DNA of 64,000 nt from Mermis nigrescens (taxonomy: Eukaryota; Nematoda; Enoplea; Mermithida; Mermithidae). Location of the stretch: NCBI GenBank assembly GCA_036768485.1, contig JAVLUZ010000143.1, positions 1,235,633 through 1,299,632 of the forward strand, read 5' to 3'. Shown one piece after another: positions 1-9,707 of the stretch. The notes under the pieces were generated by a model, which was not told where the DNA came from, ran no database searches, and was given only the letters and a program-made list of their open reading frames with translations. Within the stretch, counting starts at the first letter, position 1. Every line of letters starts with the position of its first letter. The position numbers and the translations under genes were made by a program.

Positions 1-1471
1 AGGGAATATCGGTTTGCGAAGAAAACACAGAAGCTGGTGTACTCGAGCTAGTCGGTTTTGACTTAGGTTCCGTGTCAGGCGCATTGACCGGGCCCGAAAC
101 TGTGTCGGCAACGGTCTGCAAAGCCTGCACTTGTAAGTCAGGATTGTCAAACACGTTAGCGTGAGCCAACGCTTCCGTTACTGAGGCAATGGTGGTGGCT
201 GCCGCTATAGCTACTGGCGGTTGCGGAGCTGGGCAATAAAAGTCCTCAGCTAGGATTAACTCTTCGCCATTCGAATCAACTTCAGCGTCAGCAGCTGCGC
301 TGGTCGACTGTCCTTGTGGTGGCTTACTAGTCGACAATGGTATACGTACTTTGGCTTTCGGGCCGCTAGCCTTAATGTACAACTCATCGCCTACGAAAGA
401 AACCGACATGGGCTTTCTATCGTCAGTAATGCGATTATCTTGCGAGCACCCTTCTATCAATATAAAAACATCGATAGTTATGAGGGCGTCCATCGCTAGA
501 TAATGCTGCATGTCCCGAGTTAAGGGTAAGCTCCACGCCTGTCCGAAGTTACCAGGCGCGTTCGGATCAATATACATGTCAAAAAAGAATTCGGCCAAGC
601 GCTTTAACGAGTGTGACTGCGCTTTAATGCGTAAACAACGAGTAAATGCTCTCGCCAATGGCTGAATGTCAATGAAATTTGCAATAAATGGATCTTTCCA
701 GTGCAGTTTATTGCGAATTTCTGCATCCGGAATTGCCACAATTTCCTCGAAGGTTGGCCCGTAAACATGGAAATACGCAAGTCGATCTTGCGTCGGGTCA
801 TAACAAACCATATATACGTTAGGTAAGCGCGTTTCAAGCAACTGGTGAAGCCCGAACGGAGGTTGCGGGAACTTCGCTAGATCCCAACAGAACACATGGC
901 CGTTCGCGCTCGCAACTTGGACGTAGCGTACGAATGGGCCATGGAGGTCCTGGTAAGTGGGACATAGTTGCTGAAAACGCAAGTCCCAGGTCTTATAATG
1001 CCTGCCTTTTCTGTCATTCACAAATTCAGAGTCGTAGCCTAAAAATAAAGTGCCATTTGTCATATTCGATGGTTGAATTAACGCCAAAATGGCGTCAAAC
1101 GACTTCTGGTCGTTGGAGACTATGACGGTGGGTAGAAGTCTATTCTTTGGTACGCGAGGGGTTACCAAAGGACATCTACCAAGCCGATTCTCCCACCAGA
1201 GTTGTTGGTCGTTTATACGCTTAGTATGATTTTTGACTTTATGTGCTGCTTTATGCTTTATCCATTTTGCGGTAAGTGATTCTAGACCGCCAACACGACT
1301 ATTATCGTTTTGGGGCAGCGGGTCTGGTACGACCAAGCCCCGCTCCAAAGCCATACTGGTCAATGCCGAACGAAACTCATCTAGGGACGCGGGATCACGC
1401 CCCTCGAATTTGCATCGGCGACCAGCTGCTTCCAACAATGCCTCCTTGCTAGGGGTACCTTGTGCAGCCAT
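1..1471 (-). CDS. Retrotransposon ORF3: protein with DEDDy (RNase D/WRN-like) 3'-5' exonuclease domain, C-terminus cut by window edge
   Basis: From ATG at 1471 (CCATGG context; in-frame stop upstream at 1495-1493) this frame stays open for 490 codons to the window edge. A DEDDy exonuclease domain spans about residues 140-340: Exo I is GYDSEF with D147 and E149; Exo II is probably D229 (D225 possible); Exo III is WSLPLTRDMQHYLAMD with Y324 and D328, in the family pattern PLxxxQxxYxxxD. The stretch FIDIQPLARAF...SLKRLAEFF between them matches the helix before Exo III. Spacing is wider than in RNase D or WRN. Past residue 345 the protein is Ala/Pro/Ser-rich and looks disordered. It overlaps the pol tail by 91 nt in the -1 frame, where an envelope gene would sit, but shows no signal peptide or membrane segment. 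The enzyme call rests on motifs. A role in RNA trimming, proofreading or blocking host small RNAs is inference. Confidence 0.72.
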   Translation of the reverse strand, partial: MAAQGTPSKEALLEAAGRRCKFEGRDPASLDEFRSALTSMALERGLVVPDPLPQNDNSRVGGLESLTAKWIKHKAAHKVKNHTKRINDQQLWWENRLGRCPLVTPRVPKNRLLPTVIVSNDQKSFDAILALIQPSNMTNGTLFLGYDSEFVNDRKGRHYKTWDLRFQQLCPTYQDLHGPFVRYVQVASANGHVFCWDLAKFPQPPFGLHQLLETRLPNVYMVCYDPTQDRLAYFHVYGPTFEEIVAIPDAEIRNKLHWKDPFIANFIDIQPLARAFTRCLRIKAQSHSLKRLAEFFFDMYIDPNAPGNFGQAWSLPLTRDMQHYLAMDALITIDVFILIEGCSQDNRITDDRKPMSVSFVGDELYIKASGPKAKVRIPLSTSKPPQGQSTSAAADAEVDSNGEELILAEDFYCPAPQPPVAIAAATTIASVTEALAHANVFDNPDLQVQALQTVADTVSGPVNAPDTEPKSKPTSSSTPASVFSSQTDIP

Positions 1472-2529
1472 GGGTCTGCAAAAGGAAAAACATTAGATAA
1501 TGGTACGGCATGTGCTGTTTTAGAACCATTTAATAAACGTACAGGCGCGCAGTCCTTAGCTTTTTGTTCCCTGCCCGGTAAATCCTCAAAACTTATGACA
1601 ACTGCCGGGGCAAGAGGGCGATGTGGTAATTTTACCAACACAAAATCGCCAGGGACATACGCGTGTTTTTCCACAATTAAGTCAGAATAAGGTAATTTAG
1701 GTTCAGGCAAAAGTCTATTCCTGTGAACATGATGAATGATGAGAGGGTTATAGACATATGCGATTTTCGCAGTTTCAGGCGTAGGTAAGTCAATAATTCG
1801 GTATGGACCAACACGCTTGGGTGATAGTTTACCGATTTCAGGTTGAATGACTGAGGTATTATTGAGGTAGACTATATCCGAGAGATTAAAATTTGTGTGT
1901 GTTACGGATTTGTCATATTGCGATTTTTGCTGCTTACGCGCTTGAGTTAAATTCTGAGACGCGATTTCATGCAGATCTTGTAAAGTCAGCTTTAAATCAA
2001 TGACATATTTCTCCGCAACAGATGGTAAATTCGGATTTATCACGAAGTCATTTATGAGCAAGGTGTCAAGAGGAAATGCTGGTTCACGACCATAAAGCAT
2101 TTCAAAAGGAGATATATTAGTTGATGATTGTGGAGTCGCGCGGTATGCAAATAATGCGAAGGGTAAAAATTGTTCCCAATCATACTGTGATCGCGCACTC
2201 AGCTTAGACAAACCATCAATCAATGTACGATTATAACGTTCCACCAACCCATCACACTGAGGGTGATATGGGGTTGTAAATATTTTTTGAACGTTTAATA
2301 GTTTACAAACTTCCGAAATAAGGGTAGATGTAAAATTTGACCCCTGATCTGTCAAAAATTTCTTGGGGACTCCATAACGTGGTATAATTTCTCTTAGTAA
2401 TAAATTTGCAATAGTTGTTGCTTTTATGTCAGAAACAGCAAAAGCTTCCACGTATTTTGTAAAATAATCCATAAAAACTACAATTTGGTCATTTCCGGAG
2501 GGGATCGCGGCATATGCAAGCAATCGCAC
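1381..2529 (-). CDS. pol: Pol, integrase catalytic core and C-terminal domain (frame-shifted from gag-pol)
   Basis: This frame continues the integrase begun in the preceding ORF. The DDE triad is visible: first Asp in VFMDYFTKY (near 2465), second Asp in LTDQGSNF (near 2350), Glu in GLVERYNRT (near 2240), followed by the PFEMLYGREP stretch typical of gypsy integrases. A C-terminal domain with KLSPKRVGPYRI follows, then an extended tail to the TAG at 1381. The Met at 2529 is probably not a natural start, because upstream integrase sequence sits in the other frame; homology crosses frames near 2500. No chromodomain was recognised. A one-base loss in this copy explains the break best; programmed frameshifting within integrase would be unusual and no classic slippery heptamer is present. 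Confidence 0.85.
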   Translation of the reverse strand: MRLLAYAAIPSGNDQIVVFMDYFTKYVEAFAVSDIKATTIANLLLREIIPRYGVPKKFLTDQGSNFTSTLISEVCKLLNVQKIFTTPYHPQCDGLVERYNRTLIDGLSKLSARSQYDWEQFLPFALFAYRATPQSSTNISPFEMLYGREPAFPLDTLLINDFVINPNLPSVAEKYVIDLKLTLQDLHEIASQNLTQARKQQKSQYDKSVTHTNFNLSDIVYLNNTSVIQPEIGKLSPKRVGPYRIIDLPTPETAKIAYVYNPLIIHHVHRNRLLPEPKLPYSDLIVEKHAYVPGDFVLVKLPHRPLAPAVVISFEDLPGREQKAKDCAPVRLLNGSKTAHAVPLSNVFPFADPWLHKVPLARRHCWKQLVADANSRGVIPRP

Positions 2530-5500
2530 GCAATGAGTTCAAAGGGCGCGGATACTTCGATTGGTTGCAACGGAACGGATGTGGAATTTAATGCGACCTT
2601 ACGTTGTAAGCACACATCACAATTCCTACACCAAGCGATCACATCATTTTCCATGCGCGGCCACCAATAACGCATTTGTATGGCGGGCAAGATTTTGCGC
2701 GATGAAAAATGAGCTCCGAAAATAGAGTCATGAAATTCCGTTAATATGAAGCGACGCAAAGATTTGGGTATGACTATTTGATGAACGACAGTTGGTGAAC
2801 GCTTAGGTTGAAAACGACAAAAAAGTACATCGTTTACGAGAAAAAATTCGTCACGATATTTTTTCGTTGTTAAGTCATTCAATGCGATGCGAATTTTATG
2901 CAATTCGTCATCTGCACGTTGCTCAGCGAGTAAACGCGCAGGTGTTAGCATTTCAGCTTTTTCGGCATCGGTAAGTAACAGGCGTTCGCGAAATGTAGGT
3001 GGTTTAGAATTAGTAGGATCGGTTTGCGCAGTAGAATTATTATTTTGCGCATTTGGATGATTAATGGGTGCAGTAGGCGCATTATCGCACGATCGGTCAG
3101 GTGGAACCGATTCATCATCTGACTCAGAATCTTCGGATTCTAAATTTGCGATGTTAACGATATTTTTGCGCTCTATTTTATATTTGCGTTCTGCATGATC
3201 ATATTTAGGGTGTCGTGAAAGAAGATCAGCTGCGCAGTTATATGCACCAGGAACGTAAACGATATCATATTCGTATTCCTGTAATTTGAGACCCCAACGG
3301 CGTAATCGACTCGATGGGTCTTTAACATTTACTAGCCAGGTTAACGCTTGATGATCAGTTTCGACAATAAATTTTTTACCGTAAAGATAATGTCGATAAT
3401 GCTTGATGGCCCACACTACCGCTAACGCTTCTTTTTCTGAAGTAGCATAATTACATTCAGCAGAATTTAGCACGCGACTAGCGTAGCTAAGAATAAAACG
3501 ATTTTTGGATGGTAAATGTTTTTGCGTCAAAATAGCACCTAACGCATAGTTACTTGCGTCAGTTGTTAAAATAAATTGGTGCTCATCATCGAATTTTGGT
3601 AATTGCAAAATAGGTGGAGATGTAAATGCTTTCTTCAGAAGCTCAAAAGCGGTTTGGTGCTCAGCCTTCCAGCAAAATTCGACATCTTTACGAAGAAGAT
3701 GGAATAGCGGTTTAGCGATTTTAGCGAGATCTTTAACGAATTTCTTAAACCATTGGACTAAGCCAAGGAATTTCTGCAAAGATTTAACGGTTTTTGGCAC
3801 GGGAAACGAGATTAAATCTGCGACTTTAGACATATCGGGAGCGATGCCCATTGCACTTATGCTGTGGCCAAGAAATTTTACCTCTGCATGCGCAAGATGG
3901 CATTTATCAGGCTTGACACGTAAGTTTGCCTTTTTAAGAGCAATGAAGACATTTTCAAGATCTTTTAAATGTTCTTCGAAAGTACGTGAAAAAATAATTA
4001 TGTCATCGATGTAAACGAGACAAGATTTCCAATTTAGACCTGCGAGCACAAGCTCCATTAGTCTTTGAAAATCTGCGGGCGCATTCTTTAAACCAAAAGG
4101 TAAAACTTCAAATTCGTAATGACCAACAGGACATATAAATGCTGTTTTTTCGCGAGATTTATTATCGAGTGGAATTTGCCAATATCCAGATTTTAAATCG
4201 AGTGTGCTAAAATATGCAGCACTGCCTAAAGTATCGAAATAATCGTCTAATTGTGGAAGAGGGTAAACTTGCGTTTTAGTGACGTCATTTAACCGTCGAT
4301 AATCGACGACTGGCCTAAGGGAACCGTCCTTTTTTCCAATGAGAAATAATGGACTTGCCCATGGGCTAGTTGTAGGTCGAATAATTTTATCCGCAAGCAT
4401 TTCGTTTATAATTTTCTGCATGGATTCCCTTCTAGAATGTTCAACACGATAAGTTTTTCCAACAACGGGTGGATTATCCCCTGTGTCAATATGATGTTTC
4501 ATCAAGGGGGTACGTCCGAGAGGTTCATTTTTTAATGCAAAAATTGAGTCGTATTTTAAGCAAAGCTCACGAATTTGTTGCTGCTGTCTAGAATTAACGG
4601 CGGAGCCGTTTAAAGCTTTATTTATTGATGCAAAAAGTTCTGGTGTCCTATCATCCAAAGATGAAACATGTGACACGACTTCGGCATCAGTGGTTAAAGA
4701 ACCTATTATTTCACCAGAGTCAATGCGAATTGGTGCTTTAGAGATGTTACAAACGCGAACAGGTATTAGAGGTTGTGAAGCATCGACTATAGATGGAGCA
4801 ACAAAAAGTGAAGTTTTTTCCATAAAATCGGGATTTGGTTCGAATAATGCGAAATCAAAATTGCAAGAACCGTGACTTATATAGCCAGGTGTAATTAATT
4901 CATGCCTAGGTTGTATAATAACAGGCTCAGGTAACGAAACATGCACACACACAACACCAGAGGTAGTTGCGTTGGGTTTCGCGCGAAATTGCAATTTTTC
5001 GTGAGATGAAAGTAAATTAACCTTTATGCCGTTTATAAAAGCACAACGCTCAATAGGATTAACCCACATGAGTGCGGATTCGCAAAAATCATATCCTAAA
5101 AGCATGTCTTCCGGCAAGTGATCAATTATAGATACAGAGGTAGAGATAGATTGTTCCGCGATGGTTAACGTCATATTTACTCGATAACGAACTACTGCAG
5201 TGATTTCGCCTACACCATGTACGACTTGAGAAACTTGCTTAGGTGGTAAATTAAAACCAAGACGTAAGAATGCAGACGTGGTCATCATGGTGACCTGTGA
5301 ACCCGTATCTATGAGAGCAGGTACGTCAACGCCATGAACTTTAACGAGAATAGTGGGTAAATTTGTCCCAGCATGGCTTACGATAGGAATATTAGGATCG
5401 AAAGTCTTAGATGGAGGTAGATTAATTTTTTCGTAAGTTGCAAGACGACGTTGTAGACGTTCGTACTCTTCAAGAAATTCTTGCGACGCGAATAAATTAG

Positions 5501-8198
5501 GACGCGCGCTAGATTCTTGCTCTTTCGCAGTAACCGTGTTCACATCACGAGGAGATGTAAGGGTTGGCTGCGGTGGGGGTACATTCAAGGCGGGTTGGTT
5601 GTCTGCAGTATATGTGACATACGGGCGATTGAAATTGTTATCGCTGCGATAATTAGAATTATAGTATGTCCCACGCTGTTCATTTGGGAATTGCACAAAA
5701 GGTGTATTTTGGCGCGATTGATTATTATAACGATTATCGTAACGCGAATTTTGATAATTAGCACGCGAATTTTGGTAATAATCATTACGATTTTGCCGAA
5801 AATTCGATCGTGATTGCTTTGATTCAAAGCGATTATCATTATTCGCATAGTTAGATGAGCGATGTTGACTAGAGTTACGATATCGTGATTGAGATCGATG
5901 CCTATTTTGCGAATTCGAACGCGATGGCGAGCGATTTCGACGCGAAAAAGAACGCGATTGGCTGCGATTGCGCACCATAGAATTAGTATTCCGATCAGCT
6001 TGATTATTAAAATTAGCATTATTAGACGTTTCTTGCCTTTGACGCGTGAAACATTCCTCATAAATGTGACCTATGCGCTTGCAAAAGGTACAATATTTAC
6101 GAGAAGAATTTTCTGGTTTCTCAGCACGCGATGAGCGATGAAACGTTCGATGACGTGAACGATTCGAATCATTTTGGTTAGATGCGCGAGGAGTATCTTT
6201 AGGTACTACGCTGCCTACGGGAGCAGCTGTTACCGATACGTAAGGCGTTACTGCCTTTTTATCCTCAAATTCTTTATTAGCAAATTCAGCGCTAAGCGCA
6301 TTGTCCAAAAATTCAGCTAATGATGCTCTAGGTTTTTTATGATATGCCTCTTTCGAAATGTGTGGTAATAACCCTTGTTTTAGTTGATGTCGCATTAAAT
6401 TATTAAAATGTGGCGAGTCAACTTCAAGATAGGGATCCGATTTAATTAACTCTTCGCAAAGCGAGAGATAATAAGCTTTAACCGATTCGTTAGGCTGCTG
6501 TTTGTGTGACAAAAAACGATTAAAGAGCGCACCGGTGTCCATAGGACAAAATTCGGTTATTAGCGCTTGCTTCATTTTTGAATAAGATTGTTGTATATCA
6601 GCAGGTAACGAATGGTATAAACGCAAAACATAAGGGTCAAGAAATCCAGTAGCGAATTTTAAACGATCAGCCTTGTCAATATCATAGGTATTGGCAAGCG
6701 ATTCAAATTCTGCAAAATATGCTTTTATATCTGATTTATCGCCGTCAAAAAATTTTTTATTTGCAATTGCAAATTGCATCTGCTGCAAAAATGGTCCGCG
6801 ATTCAAGGAATCAGCGAGACGTGAATCACCACGCGAGCTATCAGATGAAGAACCTGAACTATGCCTATGACGTCGTCTGCGCGATCGAGATTTGCGACGC
6901 GAGCGACGACTGCGCGGGCGATCATAACTATTAGATGAGCTGTCGTCAGAGAATTTGACATGTTTTCTCCTACTAGATGATTCAGATTGAGGAGCAGATT
7001 CATTTTGCAAATTTGCAGATTCATTATTAATGCCAGATAAATTTATCTCAACCGGTTGCATTTCGATATTAGAAGAATGCAAGATAGGATTATTAGGTGG
7101 TATTTCCACATTTATAGGATTAGGTACATAATTATTGGCTAAGATTTCTCCTTGAGGTGGAAAATACTGCAGCGGTGGTGGATTTAATTGCTGCTGCGAG
7201 TTCGCAATAGAAGGATTAGGTACGAAGGAAGGTGCATTACGATTTAATGGCAGCGAAGGCCGAGATCGCGACGTCTGCGAAATTGATACCGACGGCTGCG
7301 AAATCGTAGGTATATTCTCCGAAAAACCCGAGTTTTGCACTGGTTGCAAACCCGTGTTTACAGGATTCTGTGACAAATTACATATTTCCGGCGCGCGATT
7401 CGTACAACTTTGAGAGATATTTTCTGGAACAGTTTCCGAAGGTGAGCGTGAATTCGATGCTCTGTTGCTAGTAGACAGCAGTGAAGATGCCCTATGCGTA
7501 CTTTGCGCACGAGTCGCACTTTGCGCATTAAATTCAGAAAAATTTGCGCTATCGATTGAGTGGTTAACGCGCTCAGATACATTAGTTTCTATGCGATTCA
7601 GAACTGGTTGGGGTTTAAGCATAGTGCTTAGCTCCAAACGCAGTTTACGCATTTCATCCGCATTTTCCTTTTTATCTTGATCAACGCGCGTAGAAAGATC
7701 CGAAAATTGCAAATGAATAGCTTGTAGCGCTTTCAAAATAAGATCATTAGTCACATTAGCATTAGCACGCTCTCTGTCGGCATTCATGCTGCGACTATGA
7801 TTACTTTCTACGTCAGAATCGTGATTTTCGCGCTCCGAACTGGTTTCAGGATTATTTGCCGTGTTAATGGTAGTCGTATTATCGATCATTGTGTGACTTG
7901 ATGAATTGTCAATATTAGGGTCCGATCTAGTTAGCGAAGATTGATTAATGCGAGATCGCATGGTACTCAATGATAATTCATCTTCAGACTGTGTATTACT
8001 CGCGGCATGTAGTGACGCGGGTAATTTATCATTATTCGCCTTACTCGTTACGTCTCTCGTAATTGTGTCATTACTCGCAGAATTACACGCGCTATTAGAG
8101 TCAACAGGCGCGGTAGGTAATTGGCGAGCTGAAGCAGGTGGCGTAGAAGGTTTTTTCAATTTAGCGGGCGGTGTTCGCAAAACCTTTTTTCCTGCCAT
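2478..8198 (-). CDS. gag-pol: Gag-Pol polyprotein (gag, protease, reverse transcriptase, RNase H, integrase N-terminus)
   Basis: A single 1906-codon frame. The N-terminal ~450 residues are Ser/Asn-rich and end in an Arg/Ser-rich block (about 426-455). A Ty3-type capsid region follows, then a CCHC knuckle CTFCKRIGHIYEEC near residue 698 and a second RS block (about 736-783). The protease motif ALIDTGSQ is near 959. Reverse transcriptase starts near 1245 with its active site VYIDDIIIFS near 1394. RNase H TTDASNYALGA is near 1543. The integrase zinc-binding His/Cys residues (H..H, CRNCDVC) are near 1821-1853. Gag and pol are fused in one frame here, whereas many gypsy elements shift between them. 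The start is the first Met after the leader. The frame stops at 2478, before the integrase catalytic core, which continues in the -1 frame. Confidence 0.93.
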   Translation of the reverse strand: MAGKKVLRTPPAKLKKPSTPPASARQLPTAPVDSNSACNSASNDTITRDVTSKANNDKLPASLHAASNTQSEDELSLSTMRSRINQSSLTRSDPNIDNSSSHTMIDNTTTINTANNPETSSERENHDSDVESNHSRSMNADRERANANVTNDLILKALQAIHLQFSDLSTRVDQDKKENADEMRKLRLELSTMLKPQPVLNRIETNVSERVNHSIDSANFSEFNAQSATRAQSTHRASSLLSTSNRASNSRSPSETVPENISQSCTNRAPEICNLSQNPVNTGLQPVQNSGFSENIPTISQPSVSISQTSRSRPSLPLNRNAPSFVPNPSIANSQQQLNPPPLQYFPPQGEILANNYVPNPINVEIPPNNPILHSSNIEMQPVEINLSGINNESANLQNESAPQSESSSRRKHVKFSDDSSSNSYDRPRSRRSRRKSRSRRRRHRHSSGSSSDSSRGDSRLADSLNRGPFLQQMQFAIANKKFFDGDKSDIKAYFAEFESLANTYDIDKADRLKFATGFLDPYVLRLYHSLPADIQQSYSKMKQALITEFCPMDTGALFNRFLSHKQQPNESVKAYYLSLCEELIKSDPYLEVDSPHFNNLMRHQLKQGLLPHISKEAYHKKPRASLAEFLDNALSAEFANKEFEDKKAVTPYVSVTAAPVGSVVPKDTPRASNQNDSNRSRHRTFHRSSRAEKPENSSRKYCTFCKRIGHIYEECFTRQRQETSNNANFNNQADRNTNSMVRNRSQSRSFSRRNRSPSRSNSQNRHRSQSRYRNSSQHRSSNYANNDNRFESKQSRSNFRQNRNDYYQNSRANYQNSRYDNRYNNQSRQNTPFVQFPNEQRGTYYNSNYRSDNNFNRPYVTYTADNQPALNVPPPQPTLTSPRDVNTVTAKEQESSARPNLFASQEFLEEYERLQRRLATYEKINLPPSKTFDPNIPIVSHAGTNLPTILVKVHGVDVPALIDTGSQVTMMTTSAFLRLGFNLPPKQVSQVVHGVGEITAVVRYRVNMTLTIAEQSISTSVSIIDHLPEDMLLGYDFCESALMWVNPIERCAFINGIKVNLLSSHEKLQFRAKPNATTSGVVCVHVSLPEPVIIQPRHELITPGYISHGSCNFDFALFEPNPDFMEKTSLFVAPSIVDASQPLIPVRVCNISKAPIRIDSGEIIGSLTTDAEVVSHVSSLDDRTPELFASINKALNGSAVNSRQQQQIRELCLKYDSIFALKNEPLGRTPLMKHHIDTGDNPPVVGKTYRVEHSRRESMQKIINEMLADKIIRPTTSPWASPLFLIGKKDGSLRPVVDYRRLNDVTKTQVYPLPQLDDYFDTLGSAAYFSTLDLKSGYWQIPLDNKSREKTAFICPVGHYEFEVLPFGLKNAPADFQRLMELVLAGLNWKSCLVYIDDIIIFSRTFEEHLKDLENVFIALKKANLRVKPDKCHLAHAEVKFLGHSISAMGIAPDMSKVADLISFPVPKTVKSLQKFLGLVQWFKKFVKDLAKIAKPLFHLLRKDVEFCWKAEHQTAFELLKKAFTSPPILQLPKFDDEHQFILTTDASNYALGAILTQKHLPSKNRFILSYASRVLNSAECNYATSEKEALAVVWAIKHYRHYLYGKKFIVETDHQALTWLVNVKDPSSRLRRWGLKLQEYEYDIVYVPGAYNCAADLLSRHPKYDHAERKYKIERKNIVNIANLESEDSESDDESVPPDRSCDNAPTAPINHPNAQNNNSTAQTDPTNSKPPTFRERLLLTDAEKAEMLTPARLLAEQRADDELHKIRIALNDLTTKKYRDEFFLVNDVLFCRFQPKRSPTVVHQIVIPKSLRRFILTEFHDSIFGAHFSSRKILPAIQMRYWWPRMENDVIAWCRNCDVCLQRKVALNSTSVPLQPIEVSAPFELIACDCLHMPRSPPEMTKL

Positions 8199-9316
8199 TT
8201 TTAGGTGTCAAACATGTCAAAAAATGTGACTCTTGGGTAAAATAAATTTCAGTACGTCGAAATTTTATCCCAAAATAAATGTTTCGAATTTGGCCTTTGT
8301 CGATCCGAAAAACAGGTTTTTCCACGTAAATAGTACTTCCTGACGTGAAGTAAGATATACCTGACGTGAAATGATCGAAAGCAGATAGGACTAAGCCTAA
8401 AGCGCAAGAACGTGCACATGGTTAGAAAAACAGGTAGGTAAGAACCTAAATGATGGAACTTTGTCGTCAGATGAGAAAAGATGATAAATCGTCGCCTGAG
8501 GGTCGACGTTTATAGAAAAATGCAAGCGTGAGAGCTGCCTTCGTCGATAGATTTCCGACGGAAATAGAAAAATAACGATGACTTTACCATGATACACAAA
8601 ATCTTTACCACGGACGCTTACTTAAATTGCGCACTGCCACGATCGCGGTCGATACAACAACAAAGGTGAACGGAATGTTACACATTTTTAGATGGCCAAA
8701 ATGATGATTTTTGGATCGAAAAATAATGTTACGATGATTGATCAGCTCGGCTGTAGCTAGCAGCCTAAAGGAGGGAACATCCAATGTAAATGTAGCCGGT
8801 TCGATCTGGGTCTACAGAATCATCACAGATACGAACCGTACTAACATTCACCCTCGAGATTTACCTAGGTACGTAGGTACTTAAGTCTACGCTTAGTGCT
8901 GGCCCCGATCGCGCGGCTCTAATGGCTTTCGATCTTTGGACCCTTACAGACCTTACGGCTTCGATCCCCTCAGCCCTAATATTGCTGGCTGCTTCTATGT
9001 CGGGTGATCTCAGCAGCTACGTCCTAAGACCTAAGGCTACCTACCTAGTCTCGGTATTTGCCGCGGAGGTCAGTTGACCTATCTCAAGCTCAAGTTGTTA
9101 TTTAACTTATTTTCAATCAGTGCCTGATTCGAAATGTTTTTGGTTCCTAATTTGTGTAGCACGCTGAACTATGAAAACAACAACAACGAGCTCTATGCTG
9201 ATCAATCATCCTTAAAGATTAGATAATAATTTTGATCAATTTTTGGGCTTGAGAGATAAATTATGATTTTCGAATAAAATAGACTATCATACGAAATTTA
9301 CCTATCAGTCCACTAG
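8199..9316 (-). other. Retrotransposon leader and probable 5' LTR
   Basis: No ORF. The sequence between gag and unique DNA should hold the untranslated leader, primer-binding site and 5' LTR. A minus-strand word near 9081-9065 (AGGTCAACTGACCT) and CCAGCACTAAG near 8910 recur in the same order in the plus-strand LTR remnant at 22720-23160, which supports LTR identity and kinship of the two elements. Without the 3' LTR its ends cannot be set, and no primer-binding site was recognised with confidence. Confidence 0.45.
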
Positions 9317-9707
9317 ATGGGTGGAAATCCTCGACGTAGGGATGGTGGCCGACCTAGCCCTTGGTATAACCAAAACCACTGGGTTGGTTTTCTATATGTT
9401 TATTCGACGCAGAATTCACGGCCTATAGCCGGACAACAAAATACGCAAAAGAAAAACAATAATGTACAGTCGAACAACCGGCCAACGAAAAAACCAAAAC
9501 GCCAGACTAAACTACAACGTTAAGTACACTGGCCTCAAGGACCATTACAGTAAATTAAACAAAGATCAATTTAACGTAATACTGAATCACTTTTATCTCA
9601 GATCGAAAGTTCTTGATTTACGTAAGCGGTATGCATTAAACAATTACTATTATCATACACTTAACTCTATGCTACCGGACAAGTATCTAAATGTTTTTAA
9701 TTATTGA
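9317..9707 (+). other. Two overlapping short ORFs of unknown nature
   Basis: Two plus-strand frames (9317-9523, 68 codons; 9462-9707, 81 codons) overlap. The first is rich in Gly, Arg, Asn, Gln and Lys, the second in Asn, Tyr, Lys and Leu. A one-base shift would join them, so they may be a decayed coding fragment beside the retrotransposon. No family was recognised, and chance is quite possible. Confidence 0.2.

Larger units (their letters stand above)
1..9300 (-). mobile_element. Ty3/gypsy LTR retrotransposon with an extra exonuclease ORF, 3' end cut by window edge
   Basis: Read on the minus strand, the order is leader or 5' LTR (about 9300-8199), gag-pol (8198-2478), integrase core and tail (about 2529-1381), then a third ORF (1471 to the edge). 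Gag, CCHC knuckle, protease, reverse transcriptase, RNase H, integrase is the Ty3/gypsy order; Copia would have integrase before RT. The coding frames are nearly intact, with one -1 frame break inside integrase, so the insertion is young. The 3' LTR lies outside the window, so the LTR ends, target duplication and primer-binding site cannot be fixed. The upper boundary is approximate. Confidence 0.85.

Noticed and set aside
1..1471. Envelope gene in the third ORF position
   Set aside because: No signal peptide, furin-like site or transmembrane segment is visible; exonuclease motifs explain the conserved middle.
2478..2529. Programmed -1 frameshift site within pol
   Set aside because: No X-XXY-YYZ heptamer in frame and an unusual location; a one-base loss is simpler.
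5517..6134. Ile/Arg-rich ORFs on both strands within gag-pol
   Set aside because: Shadows of the Arg/Ser/Asn-rich Gag coding sequence.
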